NCBI RefSeq assembly: GCF_000005505.3
Contig: NC_016132.3
Coordinates: forward strand, 16,296,501-16,360,500
Source of the DNA: Brachypodium distachyon
Lineage: Eukaryota; Streptophyta; Magnoliopsida; Poales; Poaceae
Direction of reading: 5' to 3'
Length of the DNA: 64,000 nt
The position numbers and the translations under genes are program-made. Within the stretch, counting starts at the first letter, position 1, and each line of letters begins with the position of its first letter. The notes under the pieces were generated by a model, which saw nothing but the letters and a program-made list of their open reading frames with translations, ran no database searches and was not told the DNA's origin. Shown here piece by piece: positions 1 through 10,325 of this stretch.

Positions 1-540
1 TGGAGGTTCACATGAGCGCGACCCAAGGTTCGTCGGGTGCCTCGTTGTTGAGTTCAAGTGGAGAAGTGTTGGGCATGCTTCATGCATTTTTCAAGCGAAC
101 ACTCCTATTTCGTGGTAGGTAATCACATTACAGACTTTTTGAAGAGGAGGAAAGTGCCACTGCCAAACTTATCATATGAATGATCTGTTCGATATGGTCC
201 GCAATCGTCACTGTTGTAGTTCAGGATTCGTGATATATTTTTCACTGAAGATGATGTGTTGCCAAGTATGTACTTAGTTGCCTATTGCTGTTACATTGAG
301 AAATGACCTGGAGAAATCTACTTAGGCTCTAGTGTAAGGTGCAACTGTTCCTCTATTAAATGTCTGCTCAATGTCATCAATTGAAATGTTGGCCAAGGAT
401 AGGCACGAATGATTCAATTCTGTACATTATGAAATCACAAAGAAACGCAAGAAAAAACGATAATTAAAAATCAGCCGCATAGAAGAATAAAAAATTGTGA
501 GCTTGCTGAAATGTATTGACCTCTCTTTTTTTGCGAAGAA
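1..540. other. AT-rich sequence, no recognised gene
   Basis: No convincing coding frame or repeat is visible here on either strand. It lies on the 3' side of the MCM3 exons at 547-1288 (minus strand). The further C-terminal MCM3 exons expected in an intact gene were not recognised here, so the gene is probably truncated as well as mutated. Confidence 0.4.
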
Positions 541-546
541 ATATAC

Positions 547-1288
547 TGATCATTTGATGTAGTGCCTACATCCATATCCATCGGGTCGTCGCCAGAGCTG
601 CGAGTACAGAAAAATAAATATCAGGATATGTTTGATACGGGCTAGAAATAATTGATTGTAATATTTTCAGTTTGCAGTAATCAGTGGACTGTTTTAAAGA
701 GCTGGCAACAATGCACACCTAGCAAGTGTGTTGATTAGAGTAAGGTTTGATAGTTTGGTGTGTCAAGCTGTGTAAGTGTGCTTCGGTGCAAATTAAAGCT
801 TTAAAAAGTGGAGTCACTATTTAAAGTTCTTGATGTATTGCATGTTCATAAACAATGTCCTAATGTGTGTCATTAGTTATCACCACTTGATATTCGTTTG
901 CATATGTCAATGGAGAAGGAGATAGTTGAATTCTCTAACAACTCGAATCAACGGACCAAAGTTAAATTGAGATTCATTTTTGGGAAAGACCAACAGCTAA
1001 GAACTGGACATAAATGCACATACTGGATACTATAATTGACGAGATAGTTCTTAAAAAGAGAGGCTTGACACTATCCATAAAGCCGTGAACTCACTTTCCA
1101 TGCCCATCTGTAGTGCTACCGGTTGCACCTCCATGCCCGTTTGCCGTGCCACCACTTGCATCTGCCTCATGTTCAGCTTGTTGTTTCTCCATCTATCTCT
1201 GTTCACGGTCTTCCATCTCAGTCAATTCCTTATGGAATATTGCAAGATTCAGAACTTGCAATGCAGCCTCAACATCAGTTTTGAGAAC
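547..1288 (-). pseudogene. MCM3: MCM3 fragment (DNA replication licensing factor), two late exons
   Basis: MCM3 is a subunit of the hexameric MCM2-7 replicative helicase in the nucleus. Read on the minus strand, 1288-1095 encodes a stretch like [20 protein letters not shown] followed by TEMEDREQR. This is typical of the region after the AAA+ core of plant MCM3. A second exon at 597-547 continues with SGDDPMDMDVGTTSND, the acidic tail region. The exons are bounded by plausible splice signals (acceptor TAGCAG, donor GTGAGT, acceptor CTCGCAG, donor GTATAT). The first exon carries an in-frame TAG after the REQR motif where homologues have Glu, plus a missing codon. Upstream exons are absent: an LTR begins at 1346, inside the preceding intron. 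This is a broken remnant. The family call rests on remembered motif similarity. Confidence 0.72.
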
Positions 1289-1345
1289 CTGCTACAAGAT
1301 ATAGGCAATGCCATTAGCTTTTCTCAACGAAAAAGGTTCTGCATT

Positions 1346-2144
1346 GTGACACCCCGCTTTTCATAAACATGGAAAACTATTTTAATAAAAACAAAATCGC
1401 TCATCTTTCAAAAACTTGATTTGAGTTCATTTGGAATTTGGTGTTTATTGGATTTATTTGGACTTCTTGTGGTTTTGGAACCATTTGTAAGAAATTCAAA
1501 CCTTGTTGACCTTGAAACCCATGTAAATCTTTCCCATCCATCTCATCTCCAGATTTCAATCCATAGAAAGTCATTGTCCACAAAATCCAATTATCCAAAA
1601 CTTTAATCCTCTTTCTTCTAATTTAATTTCCCAAGCCATCTCGTATCTCAACAAAGTACTAAATTAATCTACTATCTGACAAAGTTCAGGGTGAAGCTTG
1701 TTGATAGTATTTTACAAAAAACAAATTTATTAAATATTTTAACTAATTATTTTCCTGCTTTTACAAAACCAGCCAAAGCAATGTTTTATCATTTTATAAT
1801 AGGTTTTTACTTCCAAAAATTTCCACAAAAAATCCCTCAGAATATTTGAACCATCTCTGACAAGTTTCCCAAATAAAGTTTTTCAACTTCAGTTCAAATT
1901 TTAAGAGCAGTTTCGAATTCAAATTTCAGCCAGTTTGGAACTTTCAACTGTTTGCAACCTTTTTGAGTTCAGAAAATTATGAGACCATCACCATTAGAAC
2001 CAGCTTCTCACCCTGAACTCAAATATGCAAAAATATGAAGCCACCCAGTTCGAATTTTGAGCACATCTTCAACTTCAAATTCTGGCCAGAAACTGGATGC
2101 CACTTTATCCTTTATTTAATTCATCCCCTACCTATCCATGGGGA
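1346..2144 (+). repeat. LTR-retrotransposon LTR, 5' fragment
   Basis: The segment starts with TGTGACACCCCG, a common start of grass Ty3/gypsy LTRs. It continues as AT-rich sequence with many GAATTCAAATT-type words and no ORF. It stops where the Mutator-like terminal repeat begins near 2145, and its 3' part was not found on the other side of that element. It lies in an intron of the MCM3 remnant. The superfamily is inferred from the ends only. Confidence 0.5.
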
Positions 2145-2405
2145 TTTTTTTTAAATAATACGATTTTTTTAATCATTTTCAAAAATAATACGCGTTTTTC
2201 AAAAATCTCAAAAATAATACGGCCTCGGCCTGGGCGAGGCTGATTGGGCTCAGTCGGCCCGGCCCAAGCCGATTAGGCCCAGTCAGCCTCGCCCAGACCG
2301 ACTGTAGGCTGCCTGCTCAGCCCGCGGGGCCCCCACGAGGCAGTCGGCCTCGCCCAGGCCGACTGAGCCCAGTCGGCTTAGCCGTGGCCGACTGGCCTCA
2401 GGTGG
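2145..2405 (+). repeat. Left terminal inverted repeat of the MULE
   Basis: The AT-rich tip (TTTAAATAATACGATTTTTT) is followed by GC-rich sequence built from short palindromic modules of the GTCGGCC...GGCCGAC type. The reverse complement of 14230-14481 matches through most of its length, including CCCGCGGGGCCCCCACGAGG at the centre. A pyrimidine microsatellite, (CTTTT)n, follows at about 2412-2460. Confidence 0.8.
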
Positions 2406-2623
2406 GCCGGGAATCTTCTTTTCTCTTTTCTCTTTTCTCTTTTCTCTTTTCCCTTTCCTTTCCTCCCTTCCCATCGCGCGAGCCCTCTTCTTCTTCCTGC
2501 TGCCTGCACCTTCTGTTCTTCTTCTCCTCTTCTTCTGAAGCGATCCTCCCCCTTGCAGAGTTCGATCTCTGTGCTTACAGTGCTAGTCCCTGGATCGACT
2601 CGCTAGCACACACAGTTTCAAGA

Positions 2624-5600
2624 TGTAATATCAACATACAAAGGTCAAAAGTATATTACATCGCATTGATCCAGAATTTAGTAGTAACTTACATACTGCA
2701 CAACCTCATGGGTTATCTCAAAAGAAAATAAAATCTTGCAGCGGAAGGCAGAAGATACAGGAGTCCCATAACAACTCCATAGTCGAAACATGTTGGAATG
2801 TAAACTCGCAACCCTAACAATTCGTACCTCACTCTTCACCTGGTTCACCTGCAACATTTAAAAATTGCAGCCACTAGGGGGTCAATACATTTGAATGTAT
2901 TGGCAAGTTCACCAAAGGGTTATAACAGATCCTATCAAGTACATGCAGTATTGGCTAGGTGGGGTTTCGCTATTTGCATAAAAGCATCATTGTTTCATCC
3001 TATCATTTTTAACCAAAATAGTTTTATTTCTATTGGACACGAGGTAGAAACACCCATGCTCCTATTAACCTAGGCACATTGAGTAGAAATATCAATGCTC
3101 CTACCCAGTTCAATCCATTCATTTTATTAAGAAATTGGAATGAGTGACACCTTCCTTACAGCCCCAATATCTAGTTGCTCATAATTGTCCGTAACCGGGG
3201 ACACGGCTAAGTACTTAGTTTGACACTCTCGAGAGGTGGTACACTTTACCCACAAGAAATCGACGTGTTAATCCCTTGCTGTCCTCAGGGTAGAGTAGCA
3301 ACGGCATCGACTATAGGAATTTTCAGAACATAATCCCCCAGACCACCTGAGGGACGCGCCCCGACCTACACTGCTACATACCGATGTCACCTCGGATCCG
3401 GGTTCATATTTCTTACATCCATCCTGGCAGAGCTCATAATACCATGTGGTTGTACTGGAAGCTACTAAACAGGAAACTAGTCCGGTCTCTGGTTACCCCG
3501 GGTGGCATTCCTCGGTTGCAACGCAGGTGCTCCCATAGAAATGGCGAGACGACTCATAGAAATGGACCCATAGAAATGGACCTGACGCCGCATACATCTC
3601 CACTTCCTCAAAGCAGCCCACCCAGGACGGTTCATTGAATTACTTGTTTTGCAATACACTAGTAAAACTATATTTGTAATTCAATAGTAACACATTGTAA
3701 TAATACCGCCCTCGTTTATTATCATAGCATAGCATTTTACTACTACGATGGCAATTGGTGGTGAGGAAATGGCAAAGGTGTCCTATACTACTAGGAGAGA
3801 TCATAGCTAGCATAGATACAATAATAATCCTAACAATGCAACTAATAAAAATCTAGTGCCTAATAAAATAATGGGATAATGATCAAAGTGAACTTGCCTT
3901 GATAATAGTTGGTATTCAAACACTCTTCACAGTCACACAGTTCGCTCTCCGGGAAAACTATACAATCAAGCAAACATACACATACATAAACACACCATAC
4001 AAGCAAAACAATATGTATCTCACGATGCAATGCAAAACATGTGACATGAGTTTGGTTTATTTTATTTGGGTGATCTACTGATCCAAAGCATAAATAATTT
4101 AAGCACATGCAATTAGGGTTTTAAACTAGTAACAAAGGTTAGGGTTTAAACCCTGAAATGAGGTTTTATTTGCACCTGCAAAACAATTTCAGTCAAAATA
4201 TTTATTTCTCTGTCCCATTGGACAGAGGACAATAAAACAAAATTTTGGGCACTGGTTTCATTCAAAAAGGACTCCTAAATAATTAGTTATGATTTAAATG
4301 GCATAAAACCCTAATCTGTAATTTGAATGTGATTCAAATTTTCAAATTTGAAATTGGGCAGTGCCAAAAGATTCTAAATTTCCTAAGGATTCCAAAAAGG
4401 TATGGAACATTAAATTTGGCCAAACAGATTTAAAGTTATGACCATTTGAAGTTACAGGGGCCTATCTGCAAAAGTGTCTTTTAATTAATCCGGGGGATTA
4501 AAATTAGCTTTTTATTTTATAAATCCGGGTGCCACATGTCAGCATCTAATTGGTGCGTACCGGTTCGGTTTAAGTGAAATAAAAGAGATCTAATCTACAC
4601 CGTTGGAGATGGATGGACGGACGACATTGATCGGGGAGCTCATCGGCGAGGTTAGGGTTTCGGCGGGCGGCGTCCGGTGGCGGCGCGGCACGGGCGGGGC
4701 GGCGTGGGGGTGCTCCGGCGTCGGGGGCGCGTGGGGAAGCGACGGGCGAGGGCGACGCGGCACGGCGGAGACGGGGCCGCGGTCGGCGTGGGCTCGGGCG
4801 GCGCGGGTCGGCGGACGGCGGCGCGGCCACGGGAGGGCGGCGGGCGGGGTGCTCCGACGAGGCTGGCGACGCGAGGAGTTCACGGGGAGACGCGGCGCGG
4901 CACGGCGGAAACGGGGGCGCGGTCGGGGACGGCGGGGTCGGCGCCTAGGACGAAGACAGGCGGGCGGCGCGGTCGGACTCCGGCGAGAAATCGGGGCGGC
5001 CTGGCGGCGCGATTGGATGGGGAAACAAGGGGGAAAGAGAGAGGGAGTCACGGGGATTATAAAGACGTGCTCGGGGCTGCAAAAGGAAGGACGGCCGAGG
5101 TGATTGCGGCGGCGAGCGCACGGGGACGACGGCCGGAAATCGCAGCGGCGGCGCGGGGCTTTCCTTCCGGGGAAGAAGCCCCTGACAGGTGGCACCTATC
5201 AGCGAGTGCGGGGCGCGCGCGTGGGGCGGCCGGGCCAGCGCGCGTGCGGGGAGTTGGGCCGGTTCGGCCCAATTCGGCCGGGCCGGTCCGTTTGCTCCCT
5301 TTTTTTTTCTTTTACCCTTTTCTTTTTCTGTTTTTCTTATTTCTTTGATATCTTTTGAGTTTGAACTCCAAATTGGTCCAAATAAATCCCAGAAAATTTG
5401 TAAAATCATGTTCTACCATGTTACAACTTTTGGAAGTAGTTTCCCCTCAAAATAAAATATATAAAAATACATTTGCCCTGTAAACGCCTTTAGGGTTATA
5501 TATCCATTTAAATAAAATACTTATTCAACTCCAAATAATTATCCAAAAATTATGGGATAGCTTATATATGCAATAAACCCCTTTTATACTTAAACCTTAA

Positions 5601-5770
5601 TGGTTTGAAGATCCAAAGCTCAAATGGGTGTAAACCCTAGGGTTTAAAATGAAACAAAAATCTTTCCAAAGACCTTTTGAGATTCAAATTTGAATTCAAA
5701 TATGCAATTGTGGCATGATGCTTATGGATGTAATGCTCATGTAAAAGTTTGAAATTTTTGGGATGTTACA
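2624..5770 (-). mobile_element. Solo LTR of a Ty3/gypsy-like retrotransposon
   Basis: On the minus strand the segment begins TGTAACATCCC with AAAATTTCAAAC next, and ends GATATTACA. These are TG...CA ends with a start very typical of grass gypsy LTRs. The minus strand shows AAGTATAAAAGGGG near 5580-5596 and a GC-rich block at about 4600-5290, as long plant LTRs do. No primer-binding site, gag or pol is present, so this is a solo LTR of ~3.1 kb. The 5-bp flanks (CAAGA left, TCTTC right) are not a direct duplication, which fits unequal recombination between elements or later rearrangement. Long frames in the GC-rich block have no recognisable product and are treated as chance ORFs. Confidence 0.6.
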
Positions 5771-6147
5771 TCTTCTTCCTCAAAAATGCCCCCAATTTCT
5801 AGCCAAAATGAGTGAGTTTTGATCCCGTTTAACCCACAAAACTGCATCCCCTTGCTATTTAGCACCCAATGACACCTTGATCTACTCTTTTCGTTGAACA
5901 TTTTGAGCTAATTTCTTGTTGCTAAGTTGGGGCAATGGTGGTGGTTTGGAGGAGTTTGGAGGTGGTGGTGGTGCTCATCCGATGACTGTGAGGCTGCTCG
6001 AGGTTGGGTTTCACACGCTTCAAGGGTAAATCCTAATCTCTCACGTATTTATCCTATAATGTATATGTTTATGAGGATACGTGTGTATGTATATATAGAA
6101 GTATGTTTTAGCGTTTGGTAGTGCAAATTATTTTGGACAACCGTTAA
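5771..6147. other. 5' leader/promoter region of the MULE transposase
   Basis: No gene is seen. A GGTGGT-rich stretch lies near 5935-5975. This region connects the solo LTR with the tandem repeats just upstream of the transposase start. Confidence 0.35.
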
Positions 6148-6655
6148 TGTCGTACTGCTTAGTATTTGATGCGTCTAAATATTATGGCCGGTAGTAATAT
6201 GTTTTGATAGAATAGATTTTTTTTGATGCCATACTGCTTAGTATTTGACGCAGATTAATATTTTTAATATGCCGTACTGCTTAGTATTTGACGCGTCCTA
6301 ATATTTTTTATATGACGTACTGCTTAGTATTTGACGCGTCCTAATATTTTTTATATGCCGTACTGCTTAGTACTTGACGCATCTAAAAAATTTTAATATG
6401 CCGTACTGCTTAGTATTTGACGGGTCCTAATATTTTTTATATGGCGTACTGCTTAATATTTGACGCGTCCTAATATTTTTAATATGCCGTACTGCTTAGT
6501 ATTTGACGCGTCCTAATATTTTTTATATGCCGTACTGCTTAGTATTTGACGCGTCCTAATATTTTTTATAAGCCATACTGCTTAGTATTTGACGCGTTCT
6601 AATATTTTTTATATGCTGTACTGCTTAGTATTTGACGCGTCTAAACACTTTTTTA
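6148..6655 (+). repeat. ~43-bp tandem repeat, 11 copies, ending 10 bp before the transposase ATG
   Basis: Eleven copies of a unit with the core TACTGCTTAGTATTTGACGC and an AT-rich spacer (TAATATTTTTTATATG) run from about 6150 to 6650. Most copies contain ACGCGT. The first two copies are diverged and more widely spaced, and the last eight or nine keep a 42-44 bp period. The array occupies the promoter or 5' leader of the transposase gene. A regulatory role is inferred from position only. Confidence 0.9.
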
Positions 6656-6665
6656 GGCATCAGAT

Positions 6666-9392
6666 ATGTCCGGTGTAGTGAAGTTTGTTTTTTACTACGA
6701 TTTCGGGACTGTCTTAACAACCGAGCACGGAGCTGATCTGAGTCAGTTTAAGTATGTGGAGTTGGATCTAACGGCCCCTCAAACATGGACGTTTAGTCAG
6801 TTGCATGAATGGTTGGTAGGATGTTTAGCGCTCAATCCTGAAACATACACCGTCCGTGTGCAAGCATTGTGGACCAAGTCAAGTTCAAATATTTTCTGGG
6901 TTTTGAGGCCGATAGACCGGACATCGAAGTGGGTGCCCTGGTTAGAAAGTTGCGAGAAAAGGGGAACTACACCTGTCGCCTTAATCCAGGTTGTCGCTCA
7001 TGAGACCAATCCAGCTGAAAGCGAGGGTGAATCAAGTTATGAGTTGTCCAATGCAAACTCTGTGTCGAATGCTGGAGGTGGTGGTTATGAATCAGGCCAG
7101 AGCTCCGGGGCAGTAGGAGAGGATGAGTACACTGGCGAGGCAGATGCGGACGAAGAAGATGGTCACTTGCAGAACCAGATGGAGGATGAAGATACAGATG
7201 GTCGTAGTTCTTATGACGATGAGTCTCATGAGTCGGACGAAGAGGAGGTGCCGATTCCTGCATCATGGAATCAGCACTTCTCTTCAGCTATGACCGTGAA
7301 CGATGGGCACGACTCTGCATGGCAATATCATCAGAACAACATTGCGAAGGGTGCCAGATTTCCTGACAAGAAACATCTGCAGGATGCCATAGTTGCTTCG
7401 GCAATGTCCACGCAAAGGGTTTTCAAAACAACAGTCTCTTCACAAAAATATCTGACAATGGAGTGCGAACAAATAGATTGTCCCGGGAGGGTGCATGGCT
7501 ATGTTCCTAAGTATGACACAGATTGGGTTGTGAGTGACTTGGTGTTGCACACATGTGTCATTCCCAGTATCCCTCAGGACCATCGTAAGCTCTCGTCGAC
7601 GCTTCTTGCTCGGTTGCTTTACACGGAGATAGTGGAGAGCAAAGCAGTGGACGTGAAGGCCATCATGCATAAGGTCAGGGTAAGGTTTAAGTACAACATT
7701 TCATATGACAAGGCTTGGAGGGCTAAGCAGAGTGCTCTTGAGGAAAGATTTGGTTCGTTTTTTGACTCGTACGACTCTGTTGTTCGCCTCCTCCAGACAC
7801 TGCAAGCCCGTAATCCAGGCACCTATGTCGACATCCAACACTTCCTGCACCCAGAGTATCCAACTGTGAGGGTGCTGCAACGACTGTTCTTCACTTTCGG
7901 TGTATGCGTCCAAGCTTTCCATCATTGTCGACCGGTGATATGCGTAGATGGCACTTTTCTCACTGGCAAATACAGGGGGCAGATCTTGACCGCCATTGGT
8001 CAAGACGGCAACAATCAAATCGTTCCGCTCGCATTTGCTTTCGTGGAGGGTGAGAACACTGAAAGTTGGTTATGATTTTTCAGGCAGCTCAAGAGAGCAG
8101 TTGTGCATAATAAGCCGAATGTGTGCATCCTTCATGACAGACATGCAGGCATACTCAGTGCGATAAGGACACTGACAAACCCTGGGCCTGATGAACAGAC
8201 TCCATGGCAGGACATGCAGAGTCATTGGTGCATGCGGCATTTGGGGGCCAACTTCTTCTCGCAGTTCAGGAACAAGTCACTTATGAATCTATTCAAGAAA
8301 CTCTGCAAACAGAACCAACAATGGAAGTACAGTAGGATACGTGGTTATCTTGATGAGTTCACGAAGAAACATGTTAGGGAGAGGACAACGGCACGAAACG
8401 CAGCGGTAGCAACACATGTAGCAGCAGTGGCTGCACAGACAGCAGTTGGAACAGGACCATCTGAGGAAGAACCTGTTGGGCTTTGTGACTTGCCAGGGTT
8501 TGACCCACCCGGCACTAGGAGAAGGGTTGGGAGGCAGATTAAAAACTTTCAGCAGTGGATAGAGCACGAGCCTCTGGAGCGGTGGTCTTTGCTGCACGAC
8601 ACACATGGCGCTAGGTACGGCGTCATGACTACTAACCTGGCAGAAACATACAACTTTGTCCTGAGGGGACATAGGGTTTTACCACTTACAGCCATCGTCG
8701 AGGGTATTTTCCATGGCACGGTGAAGTATTTCAGAGAAAGACGCCAGAGAGCTGAAATGCATATCATGAACAACCCAAATACACCATACTTTGAAAAGAT
8801 TATGAAGTACATGGATGAGAAGATGGAAAAGGCTAGGTCTCATACTATCGTCGCCATCGGTAATCAAGAACACAGGTTTGAGGTGTGCTTGCCAACTGAC
8901 AAGTTCGGCGTTGGAAATGAATTGAGGACACAGGAGGTGAAGATTGGAAATGAAGTGTGGCCAACGTGTGAGTGCACCTGCAACAAACCAAAGTTGCTTC
9001 ACCTTCCTTGCTGACATGTACTTGCTGCTTGCGGGCAGCTAGGGATGGACGCAATCTCATTTGTGTCTCCCTATTACCTGAAAGAGTCTGTGCTTAGCAC
9101 ATGGACGGGTGAGATGCTAGGATTTCGTGCAATGGGCAATTTCAACAAGGTAACCCCTGGTGAAAGGCGGTACATCCCTGACCCCGGGCTACCGCGGACA
9201 GGCACAGGCAGACGCCCGTCCAGGCGCATCCGAAATGATATGGATGAATCTAAAGCCGGAGGACCGTCACGACAATGTTTTCTATGCAACCATTTTGGCC
9301 ACAGGGACACTTATTGTCCAACTTTCGGTACTAGTGGAGCTACTGCCCGTGGAAGAGGGAGACGTGGACGACGAGGGAGAGGAAGAAGCTAG
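6666..9392 (+). pseudogene. mudrA-type MULE transposase, one 909-codon frame with two TGA stops
   Basis: This encodes a Mutator-family DDE transposase for cut-and-paste movement in the nucleus. One reading frame runs from ATG 6666 to the stop at 9390-9392. It is interrupted only by TGA at 8073-8075 (after ESWL, where homologues have Trp) and TGA at 9012-9014 (after LLHLPC, where homologues have Ser before HVLAAC). Visible domains in order are: an N-terminal PB1-like/low-complexity acidic region (codons ~1-210), a MuDR DNA-binding zinc finger (~230-310, with CEQIDCPGRVHG), and the MULE DDE domain (~390-600, first Asp in VICVDGTF, second in CILHDRHAG). A SWIM zinc finger (CECTC...C.H, ~760-790) and a C-terminal CCHC knuckle (QCFLCNHFGHRDTYC) follow. 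The tandem array at 6148-6655 is its upstream region. The lesions make this copy inactive unless read through. Confidence 0.88.
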
Positions 9393-9404
9393 GCTTATCA
9401 TGCA

Positions 9405-9665
9405 TATGTGAAACTATGTGTTAATTTGTCCTCTATGTTTTAATTTGTACTATATGTGAAACTATGTGTTAATTTGTGCTCTATGTTTTAATTTGTACTC
9501 TATGTGAAACTAAGTTTTATTTTGTACTCTGTGAAACTAAGTGTTAATTTGTGCCCTATGTTTTAATTTGTACTCTGTGTGGAACTGTGTGTTAATTTGT
9601 ACGCTTTGTTCAACTATGTTTTAATATGTACTCTCGGTTTAACTATGCTTAACTTTCATTTGTAT
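9405..9665 (+). repeat. ~48-bp minisatellite between transposase and PMD gene
   Basis: About five imperfect copies of a unit containing AACTATGTGTTAATTTGT and CTCTATGTTTTAATTTGTAC fill the spacer. The same unit recurs inside the second intron of the next gene (10242-10321). Confidence 0.85.
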
Positions 9666-9842
9666 GTCTAACTATGTTCATAAATGTTGCAGGTACAAAA
9701 TGGAGAGAGTATCATTGCTATCTCCGGAGATTGAGAGTAAGCATCGGGCTGCTCGATTGGTGGCGCATCCTGGGAGTGTCGAGCCCCTTGTCTCGCGCAC
9801 TCCTAAGGAAAATTGGATGATACACCCTGCCTGGATTCAGCA

Positions 9843-9942
9843 GTATTTATTCAATCATCCCCTGCATGTCCATTTTATTTATTCATCCCTTGCATGTACA
9901 TTTTATTTATTCATCCTTTGCATGTCCACTTTATTTATGCAG
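9843..9942 (+). repeat. PMD intron 1 made of a ~29-bp minisatellite
   Basis: Three tandem copies of a unit containing TTATTTATTCATCCCTTGCATG make up nearly the whole 100-nt intron. It starts GTATTTATT and ends TTTATGCAG. Confidence 0.8.
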
Positions 9943-10225
9943 TTTGAAGTGGGCTGGCCTTTTACCTTTCGCACGACTTGTTGAGGCAACTCGTGCGGAA
10001 ATGGTAGAGGGTGAGCGACGACGCTTCAACTCTACACGGTTACAAATTGACCACTCGCTCCTGAGCTGCTTAGTGGACAGATGGAGGCCCGAGACACACA
10101 CGTTTCACTTTCGCTGGGGAGAGATGGCTCCTACTCTCCAGGAAGTGTCGATGCTGCTGGGACTATCATTGGTGGGTGATCCCATAGGACCGTTGCAGGC
10201 ACCAGCTGATTGGCAGGAGGGTATG

Positions 10226-10325
10226 GCACTACGCTTTCAAGGTATGTGTTAATTTGTGCCCTGTGTTTTAATTTGTACTCTGTGTGGAACTATGTGTTAA
10301 TTTGTGCCCTACGTTTTCAAGGTAT
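10226..10325 (+). repeat. 20-bp direct repeat flanking the 80-nt PMD intron 2
   Basis: GCACTACGCTTTCAAGGTAT at 10226-10245 and GCCCTACGTTTTCAAGGTAT at 10306-10325 match at 18 of 20 positions. They carry the AG|GT of both splice sites. The sequence between them is the 9405-9665 minisatellite. Confidence 0.85.

Noticed and set aside
4570..5410. Long overlapping frames on both strands in a GC-rich block (up to ~220 codons)
   Set aside because: They are open because of base composition, are Arg/Ala/Pro/Gly low complexity, and lie inside a solo LTR. No domain is recognisable.
6967..9310. Several minus-strand frames over the transposase
   Set aside because: They mirror the high codon bias of the mudrA frame on the other strand and show no domain.
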